A stretch of DNA of 52,071 bases, from positions 1 through 52,071 of the forward strand of contig CAKZYJ010000168.1 of the NCBI GenBank assembly GCA_937884755.1, written 5' to 3'. Under the pieces are notes generated by a model, which was not told where the DNA came from, did no database searches, and was given only the letters and a program-made list of their open reading frames with translations. Shown here piece by piece: positions 46,330 through 52,071 of this stretch. The translations under genes were made by a program, and so were the position numbers. Every line of letters starts with the position of its first letter. Position 1 is the stretch's first letter. The DNA is from an uncultured Flammeovirgaceae bacterium (GTDB taxonomy: Bacteria; Bacteroidota; Bacteroidia; Cytophagales; Cyclobacteriaceae).

Positions 46330-46618
46330 TGCTTATCTTAAGCAAAGGGAATTTGAATTAAAGATTAAGATACAATAAAAAAATTACTTGTGGATTAATC
46401 ATTTAAACAATTAGATCTCCCAAATTCTAGAGGCAATCAATATTTTAGATTTAAAGTAAAGTCATTCAGATAGGTTTAGCATTATTCATACCTTTCACAC
46501 CTTTTTATTTAAAAAAGAAGTATTGATTCTCTAAATTAATAGCCTATAAAAAGTTAGCTAGAGTTAGCTTAAACTAACAAAAAAGATAGTTTTATCATTT
46601 AAATACATAAACCAAATC
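46330..46618 (+). other. AT-rich leader of the DRHyd/STAND pair
   Basis: No gene is visible in this very AT-rich stretch. Near its end are the GTTAGCT repeats (46553-46578) and a TAGTTTTA sequence that is one base off the -7 consensus. It is probably the promoter region of the next two genes. Confidence 0.4.
46553..46578 (+). promoter_or_regulatory. Possible operator: GTTAGCT repeats upstream of the DRHyd/STAND pair
   Basis: GTTAGCT occurs at 46553-46559 and again at 46563-46569, 10 bp apart (one helical turn), and an inverted AACTAAC lies at 46572-46578. They sit about 40-65 bp upstream of the next start codon. A regulator-binding site is possible; no regulator gene is adjacent. Confidence 0.3.
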
Positions 46619-47983
46619 ATGGCCAAACTACTGTGTTTCACTGTGATGCCCTATGGTACAAAAAAAGATGCCGACGGTAATGAGGTTGATTTTAATCTTG
46701 TATACCAGGATTTCATCAAGCCCGCCATAGAAGCCGCCGACATGGAACCCATTCGGGCTGATGAAGAAACCGTCAATGGAATTATTCATAAACCTATGTA
46801 CGAACGGCTTATCCTTTCCGACTACGTAGTGGCCGATCTAACTACCGCTAATGCCAATGTCTTCTACGAGCTGGGCATTCGCCACGCGGTTAAGCCCTTT
46901 ACTACCATCACGATTTTTGAAAAAGACGCTAAGCTACCCTTTGATGTGAATTATCTGAGAACCATTCCTTATTCGTATGATTACGATCAAGCGGGCAACC
47001 TGCCTAATTTAGAAAAAGATAAAGAAAGCCTCTCCCAGCAATTAACAAACACCAGATCTGATAGGTCTTCTGACAGTCCGGTATTTCAACTGGTAGATGG
47101 TATGACTTTTCAGAATAGCGTAGCCCACGAAAAAACCGATATTTTCCGAGATCGGGTAAAGTACAACGAAGAGCTGAAAAATAAGCTGAACCAAGCTAGA
47201 AAAACGGAAGGTAGCAAGAGTGAAAAAACTAATGCGGTAGATGCCATTGTCAACACGCTCAAACTAGAAAATGAGGAGGCTGGGGTATTAGTAGATATTA
47301 TGCTCTCTTACCGCGCGTTGGGTGATTACGATAAGATGGTGGCTTTTGTAGAAGCCATGCCCGTGCACGTACAGCAAACCGTGATGGTACAGGAGCAAAA
47401 AGGCTTTGCCCTCAACCGATTGAAGCGGCGGGATGAAGCCATTGCTGTATTGGAAAGGGTGATTGAAGAAAATGGCCCCAGTAGCGAGACCTACGGCATC
47501 TTGGGTAGAGTATACAAGGACCTGTTTGATGAAGCCCGAAAGGAAGAAAATGAATTTAAAGCTGAAGGTTTTCTGGATGAGGCATTAAAGACGTACTTAA
47601 AAGGGTTTGAAGCTGACTGGCGAGATGCCTATCCGGGCGTAAATGCACTGACCCTGTTAGAGCTGAAAGGCGACCAAGAAAGTAAAGAAAAGCTGCAAAA
47701 ATTGTCTCCGGTGGTAGAATATGCCGTGAACCGCAAGTTGGAAACCAAGACGCCGGACTACTGGGACTACGCCACGCTACTGGAAATTGCCGTTATTGAA
47801 AACGACGAAGAAAAAGCCAAAGCTCAACTTCGTAAAGCCTTAACCTGCAACATTGAAGACTGGATGTTTGGTACCACCCTTAACAATCTTAACTTGATTA
47901 AAGTCTATCGGACAAAAAGAGCAGAAGACACCAGTGTGCCGGAGAATGTGATCCAATTTATTTCCCAACAACGGAATAGCTAA
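46619..47983 (+). CDS. DRHyd/DUF4071-like N-terminal domain with TRAFs-binding-type TPR domain
   Basis: The 454-aa product begins with a Rossmann-like nucleotide-processing domain (residues 1-125). Its conserved parts are FTVMPYGTKKDADG, a PIRADEE strand, and VADLTTANANVFYELG followed by RHA, the signature of the DUF4071/deoxyribohydrolase-like family. Residues ~200-440 are helical repeats like the TRAFs-binding TPR domain of ASK/MAP3K kinases (DEAIAVLERVIEENGPSSETYG; YPGVNALTLLEL). In bacteria this pairing is linked to conflict systems that sense or process nucleotide signals. It is followed 12 nt later by a STAND-TPR gene, so the two probably act together, with the TPRs as contact surface. 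Confidence 0.8.
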   Translation: MAKLLCFTVMPYGTKKDADGNEVDFNLVYQDFIKPAIEAADMEPIRADEETVNGIIHKPMYERLILSDYVVADLTTANANVFYELGIRHAVKPFTTITIFEKDAKLPFDVNYLRTIPYSYDYDQAGNLPNLEKDKESLSQQLTNTRSDRSSDSPVFQLVDGMTFQNSVAHEKTDIFRDRVKYNEELKNKLNQARKTEGSKSEKTNAVDAIVNTLKLENEEAGVLVDIMLSYRALGDYDKMVAFVEAMPVHVQQTVMVQEQKGFALNRLKRRDEAIAVLERVIEENGPSSETYGILGRVYKDLFDEARKEENEFKAEGFLDEALKTYLKGFEADWRDAYPGVNALTLLELKGDQESKEKLQKLSPVVEYAVNRKLETKTPDYWDYATLLEIAVIENDEEKAKAQLRKALTCNIEDWMFGTTLNNLNLIKVYRTKRAEDTSVPENVIQFISQQRNS

Positions 47984-47995
47984 CATTCTACCCCT

Positions 47996-49918
47996 ATGAA
48001 TAAGCACGTATTCGTATCCTCCACCTTTAAAGACTTAGTAACTTTCCGGGAAAAAGTGCGAGGTAGCATTCGCCAACTGGGTGCGGTGGATATCTCCATG
48101 GAGCACTTTGGCGCCCGCGATGCCCGCCCCAAAGAGGAGTGCATTCGGTTAATTGAGGATGAAACCGATGTTTTTGTAGGAATTTATGCCTTTCGGTACG
48201 GGTACATCCCGGAGGAAGACGCCATTTCTATTACCGAGACAGAATACCACGCCGCGGCTGCCGCCGGGATTCCGAGACACATTTACCTGGTGGATGAATC
48301 TTTACAAGCGAATTGGAACCCAGCCTGGATTGACCAGGGCACATCCGCCCAGCAGTTAGCCGCATTTAAGGCCGGGTTGCAAAAAAATCGTATGGTTGAA
48401 TTTTTTTCCAACCCCGATCAGTTAGCTGCTTCCGTTGCCGCTGTTTTGGGGCGGCACTTTTCTACCTCTCCCCCCACTAACCAAGAACTAACACTGCGTT
48501 TACCCCGTACTCAAGAAAGAGAAATTGTGGGGAGAAAGGAGGATCTGCAAAAAATTAAACAGCGGTTGTTTAACCAACAGTCGGTAGTGTTAGTCAACGG
48601 ACTGGGTGGCATTGGAAAAACTACCCTGGCGCAGGTATACGTGGATAAATTCTACCGAAAATACCGACACATTGCCTGGGTAGATGAACTGACCGATACG
48701 TTTGAAAGCAACCTAGTGAATGCCACCGGACTGTTGCCCAGCTTGGAAATTAAGCCGGAGGGTAAAGAATTAAAGGATTTGTTCGCTGAAGTAGTGATGA
48801 AACTCAAAGAAAAACCAGGGCCTAACCTACTGGTGATTGACAATGCCAATGAGACCTTGAGCTCTTACTACGATATATTGCCTAAACCTCCTTCCTGGCA
48901 TGTCCTGGTTACCTCAAGGGAAAATATTGAGCGGTTTGAAACGATGGAGTTAGGCTTTTTGTCTGAATCAGAAGCGCTGGCACTGTTCCAAAAGCACTAC
49001 CAACGTGAGCAACTCAGTGAAGCCGAAATCGCTGCATTAGTAAAGTTAGTAGATTACCATACCCTTACCATTGAGATACTGGCCAAAACAGCCCAAAAGC
49101 AACGAACCGATCTCCAAAAACTTTCTTCTGCCATTGAAAGTGATTTGAGGGCCAATGTGTATGTGCCGCACCAAGGGGCTAAAATAGACCGGATCACTTC
49201 GTATTTATGTTCCATTTTTCAGCTTACCGAACTAAACGAGGATGAGCACTGGTTGCTGAAACAACTGGCTTGTTTGCCCCCGGAATTTCATGCCTACGAT
49301 CAATTGGTTGATTTAATTGACCCCGCCCAAAGCGAAAAAGAGGACATTTTTTCTGAAACCTTGGAAGAACTGAGAGATAAAGGCTGGGTGCTCTACAATG
49401 AGATCACCGACCAATACAAAATGCACCGCATTACTGCAGCGGTGGTGGTAAGACAAATTCCCCCTATTCCGGAAGAGGTAAGTCCACTTATTAATCAGGT
49501 AATTGATCATTTAAACATTGATCAAAGCAAGGACAATCCTGTAGATAAGTTTCAATGGGTGCCCTACGGGCAAATCCTGAATCAATTATTTGGTCCCAAT
49601 GAGTATCCTGCACAGTCAACTTTACAAAATAATCTCGCCCTGGTGCACCGAGCCTTAGGTGAATACGATCAAGCCAAAAGCTTGCTGGAACGAGCCCTGG
49701 CCTTGGCTGAAAAAAACTTCGGGCCTGATCATCCCAACACGGCTACTAGGGCTTCCAATCTCGCTACGGTGCACCGAGCTTTAGGTGAATACGATCAAGC
49801 CAAAAGCTTGTTGGAACGGGCCCTAGCAGCTTTTGAAAACCATTTGGGCCCCGAACATCCTCATACACGCACTGTAAAATCTAATTTAGAAGTACTTCTC
49901 AAGGAAATGAACGAATGA
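47996..49918 (+). CDS. DUF4062 - STAND (NB-ARC-like) NTPase - TPR protein
   Basis: A 640-aa protein. Residues 1-150 are DUF4062 (VFVSSTFKDLVTFRE; FVGIYAFRYGYIP; SITETEYHAA), a TIR/SLOG-like domain often at the front of STAND proteins and probably the effector. The STAND NTPase has Walker A NGLGGIGKTTLA near 201-212 and Walker B NLLVIDNANE near 276-285, then a winged-helix-like arm. The C-terminus (~535-640) has two to three kinesin-light-chain-type TPRs of 42 residues (LGEYDQAKSLLERAL). Two of them are almost identical in DNA. STAND proteins hold the effector inactive until TPRs bind a ligand. It shares an operon with the DRHyd-TPR gene. Confidence 0.88.
   Translation: MNKHVFVSSTFKDLVTFREKVRGSIRQLGAVDISMEHFGARDARPKEECIRLIEDETDVFVGIYAFRYGYIPEEDAISITETEYHAAAAAGIPRHIYLVDESLQANWNPAWIDQGTSAQQLAAFKAGLQKNRMVEFFSNPDQLAASVAAVLGRHFSTSPPTNQELTLRLPRTQEREIVGRKEDLQKIKQRLFNQQSVVLVNGLGGIGKTTLAQVYVDKFYRKYRHIAWVDELTDTFESNLVNATGLLPSLEIKPEGKELKDLFAEVVMKLKEKPGPNLLVIDNANETLSSYYDILPKPPSWHVLVTSRENIERFETMELGFLSESEALALFQKHYQREQLSEAEIAALVKLVDYHTLTIEILAKTAQKQRTDLQKLSSAIESDLRANVYVPHQGAKIDRITSYLCSIFQLTELNEDEHWLLKQLACLPPEFHAYDQLVDLIDPAQSEKEDIFSETLEELRDKGWVLYNEITDQYKMHRITAAVVVRQIPPIPEEVSPLINQVIDHLNIDQSKDNPVDKFQWVPYGQILNQLFGPNEYPAQSTLQNNLALVHRALGEYDQAKSLLERALALAEKNFGPDHPNTATRASNLATVHRALGEYDQAKSLLERALAAFENHLGPEHPHTRTVKSNLEVLLKEMNE
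49631..49830 (+). repeat. 126-bp TPR-coding tandem repeat
   Basis: Units starting at 49631 and 49757 are spaced 126 bp (42 codons) and nearly identical over most of their length (GAATACGATCAAGCCAAAAG is shared exactly). This shows recent duplication in the sensor part of the STAND gene. Confidence 0.85.
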
Positions 49919-50109
49919 AAATCCGTAGAATAAAATTGCTTGAGATCTTTACCGGAATAATAATTTAAAGTGTCTGATAAGTCTTGTTTATTTCTAGGTT
50001 TATGATACTAGTACATTTAACTACTGGAAATAAAGGTGATTGAAAATGACCAAGAAAAAGCCAAAGGGTACCTTCCTAAACTTTGAACTGCCAAATTGAA
50101 GAGACACCA

Positions 50110-51255
50110 TTACGCACGAGGGCCGCGCTCCAGCCCTACAGACTCGGCGATAGCGCGAATATTGAGAGCCCGGTAACTCTCACGGTCGCGGCATAGTAAC
50201 CGAAGACGGGGATAGATGGGCTGCCGTAATGACACACATAAAGCTGATGTTATAGCAATGGCGCAGGATTGCTGTCGGCTAAGCAATGCAGCAGATTGCC
50301 CGGCACCGAAAATTGGAGCCACCACCGCTTCAGGTCTATGGTTTGCGGCAGCCGTCCATAATCTTTCGTAGGCCATAAAAACGCTGGAGGCATCGGCAGC
50401 GCCCTCAATTACTCCATCCCGATCCGCTACGGTGTACAGCACTACCAGGAATAGCGTTGAGTTCTCTGATAGATTGGTAATTACTTCCGGGAATGGGCTC
50501 ATAGCCACATGCCCAACCTCAAACCGATCCTCAAGACTAGAGCCACCTAGCCCTTTAATCATGTATTCCCTGAAATCATCCAAAGAGGGTTGTTTGAAGA
50601 AGCGTCTACGGAATTGACCAATTAAGGTGCGCTCGTAGAGTTGGCTTCCCTCGCCTCGCTTCACCAGATCGAAGCGGTTGTCACAGGCAAGGGCGATGCC
50701 CCCCGGTTCGGAGTACTCGAACACATCCCCAAAGCCAATCTGCAGCTCTAGCCGATTCCGGTAATGAAGTAGAGTGTATTCCGGATTGTAGGCCTTCACT
50801 TCGCCAATGAAGTTGGAAATCGCCTGGATAGTTTTTACTGTACTTGCAGCTACCTTTATCTCCAAATCGTTCCTGATGGCGTCAATTAACTTAGCAATTT
50901 CCTCGTCTTGCTCCATAAGCGTCGGATTATTCGGGAGGGTGTGTGGCGACTTGGCTGATGGATGAAGCAGAATATACAACCGTTTGCTCGAGAAGAAAGC
51001 GCCACCGGCTTCAAACTGTACCCAGGGTCGTTCACCCGATGCCGGAGTGATCACCACCAAGACAACCTCAGCGCTTGTCATGGCTTCACGGAGTTCTTCT
51101 GAAACAATAGAGCCTGGGACCAGACCGGTGTTCACCTGCGAAGTGTTAAGTATTTCTTCCTCCTGCAAGCCAAGCGTATTGCACAACAGTTCGGTAAGAG
51201 CACTGGATAGCATATGATCTTCGTGGCTGTGGCTAATGAAAACTCGAACCGCCAT
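50110..51255 (-). CDS. TIR - macro-domain protein (ThsA-macro-like)
   Basis: The 381-aa product starts with a TIR domain (VRVFISHSHEDH; VVLVVITPAS; WVQFEAGGAF, with the likely catalytic Glu). The C-terminal ~200 residues resemble the macro domain found in Thoeris ThsA (DUF6430): FGDVFEY then ACDNRFDLV, a GQFRRRFF segment, and the later VVAPIFGAGQSAALL. ThsA-type macro domains bind cyclic ADP-ribose products of TIR enzymes, so the protein could make and sense such a molecule in one chain; that is inference. The gene is visibly more GC-rich than its neighbours and stands alone on the minus strand, which suggests separate acquisition. Confidence 0.68.
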   Translation of the reverse strand: MAVRVFISHSHEDHMLSSALTELLCNTLGLQEEEILNTSQVNTGLVPGSIVSEELREAMTSAEVVLVVITPASGERPWVQFEAGGAFFSSKRLYILLHPSAKSPHTLPNNPTLMEQDEEIAKLIDAIRNDLEIKVAASTVKTIQAISNFIGEVKAYNPEYTLLHYRNRLELQIGFGDVFEYSEPGGIALACDNRFDLVKRGEGSQLYERTLIGQFRRRFFKQPSLDDFREYMIKGLGGSSLEDRFEVGHVAMSPFPEVITNLSENSTLFLVVLYTVADRDGVIEGAADASSVFMAYERLWTAAANHRPEAVVAPIFGAGQSAALLSRQQSCAIAITSALCVSLRQPIYPRLRLLCRDRESYRALNIRAIAESVGLERGPRA

Positions 51256-51675
51256 GGAACTAGGGGTTAGTAGATCTTATTTCAAATTACGTAAAAATGA
51301 ATAAGGGGACAACCATTACCTGGAAAGAAATATTAACCTAAATACCCCAACTGAACTACAGTTTATTATCGAGGGTGTTGCATAAAACAGGCGAAGGGTG
51401 TTCTTCTTCATTTTTGGTACATTAATCGGAATTCCGGTAGTTGACCACCGATCGGCGGTCCGATCGTTTGCCCGGTATGCCTGGCCTTGCGCTTGAAGCT
51501 TCAGCATTCTCAACCGATTGAATAGCCCTAATCTACACCAAGCCTAGTTCTAAAGGCCTATCAAGCGTTTTTTTCTATACGAAGATGGATTTGGAAGACT
51601 TAAAAAGATTGTACTACCTTAAGCTTTTATTAAGCTATACATTTGGTGTTATTCAGAAAATAAATATGGATGGAT
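51256..51675. other. Intergenic region with one strong hairpin, no gene seen
   Basis: Only weak, shadow-like frames are present. A 7-bp perfect hairpin with CGGT loop (CGATCGG/CCGATCG, 51449-51466) lies in a locally GC-rich patch unlike the rest of the stretch. It could be a remnant of a mobile element end or a transcript end; the T tract is too short for a confident terminator. Confidence 0.4.
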
Positions 51676-52071
51676 TTACTTGCTTTTAAGATATTCTTTC
51701 ATGATAACTGTATATGCACCAAGTTGAATATCAGGGGTTCTTATCTGACTGGCCACATCAAATGCCTGGGTAAAATTATGGATTAGCGCAAAGATTTTGA
51801 CCGATCTAGCAAGTTCTCTTGACTGATGCACTAAATTTTTTTCACGTTTAATAAATAATAAAGCAAGATCAGTAATTCTCTGAGCTTGTTTGGGCTGATC
51901 TTCTATTATGAAAGCCTCAGCTATCTGTATCAGTGCTTGGGACTGTTGAGATTCGCCTTTTATTGCCCGTGCTGCTTGCAAAGTTAGTTCAGGGTGGTCA
52001 GCTATTGTAGAAGCTCTGGCTACTTGTACCAGTGCTTCGTGTTTTTGAGTCCTATCTTTTATCGCCCATGC
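51676..52071 (-). CDS. Helical-repeat protein, C-terminal part (5' truncated by window edge)
   Basis: The frame is open through the right edge (first complete codon at 52069-52071), so only the C-terminal ~131 residues are seen. Two repeats of about 31 residues can be lined up: AIKDRTQKHEALVQVARAS and AIKGESQQSQALIQIAEAF, each followed by an acidic/His turn and a second helix. This helix-turn-helix repeat pattern resembles the long repeat tails attached to NACHT/STAND NTPases in bacterial islands. The N-terminal effector is outside the window. The TTG at 51981 is an internal codon, not a start. Confidence 0.65.
   Translation of the reverse strand, partial: AWAIKDRTQKHEALVQVARASTIADHPELTLQAARAIKGESQQSQALIQIAEAFIIEDQPKQAQRITDLALLFIKREKNLVHQSRELARSVKIFALIHNFTQAFDVASQIRTPDIQLGAYTVIMKEYLKSK

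Noticed and set aside
51316-51513. A 65-codon minus-strand frame in the gap after the TIR-macro gene
   Set aside because: No domain or coding bias is evident, and it spans the hairpin; treated as non-coding.

Overview
The window looks like a chromosomal segment of a Bacteroidota bacterium, most likely Cytophagales. The left edge carries the end of a SusD/RagB nutrient-binding lipoprotein. Secreted hydrolases have typical signal peptides, a minus-strand promoter candidate fits the Bacteroidota -7 box (TAnnTTTG), and Shine-Dalgarno sites are weak or absent. No species call is possible from the sequence alone.

Layout. (1) 1-7.5 kb is ordinary surface and catabolic chromosome: SusD C-terminus with its terminator, an S41 peptidase, an S12 serine hydrolase, then a minus-strand run of three exported hydrolases (ceramidase-like, PhoPQ/PqaA-like, ChbG/YdjC-like). 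(2) 7.5-8.2 kb is a non-coding junction. It holds a terminator, a 14-15 nt match to the 3' end of a Bacteroidota-type tRNA-Asp, and a 12-bp tandem repeat; I read it as one end (att site) of a genomic island extending to the right. (3) 8.2-20.5 kb is a tightly coupled five-gene minus-strand operon: LRR-Roc-COR-TIR-EAD (ROCO), EAD-iSTAND adaptor, MoxR-type AAA ATPase, vWA protein, and a 1907-aa STAND-LRR-TIR-CHAT protein. The parts match NTP-dependent conflict systems (MoxR/vWA/EAD/iSTAND), here joined to a ROCO GTPase and a protein with both a TIR and a caspase-like CHAT domain. (4) 21.1-37.2 kb is a coupled plus-strand operon of very large proteins: PhoD-like phosphoesterase, DUF6603 protein, three giant proteins of unknown function (892, 1523 and 917 aa), and a 51-aa microprotein ORF. 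(5) 37.2-40.1 kb is a second LRR-Roc-COR-TIR gene. (6) 40.6-43.4 kb is a two-gene unit: a 249-aa protein with gasdermin-like features beside a CHAT protease. (7) 43.4-46.3 kb has a TIR protein, an orphan helical protein and an IS3-family (IS407-like) element. (8) 46.6-49.9 kb pairs a DRHyd/TRAFs-binding-TPR protein with a DUF4062-STAND-TPR protein. (9) 50.1-51.3 kb is a TIR-macro (ThsA-macro-like) protein, followed by the end of a helical-repeat protein cut by the window edge.

Taken together, the right-hand 44 kb is an immunity/conflict island. It has at least five TIR domains, two CHAT proteases, two STAND NTPases, two ROCO GTPases and a candidate pore former. Sensor modules (LRR cap, TPRs) and adaptor modules (EAD) are visibly shared between genes. 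The strongest candidates for undescribed systems are the five-gene ROCO/iSTAND/MoxR/vWA/TIR-CHAT operon and the PhoD-DUF6603-giant-protein operon lying between two ROCO-TIR genes.
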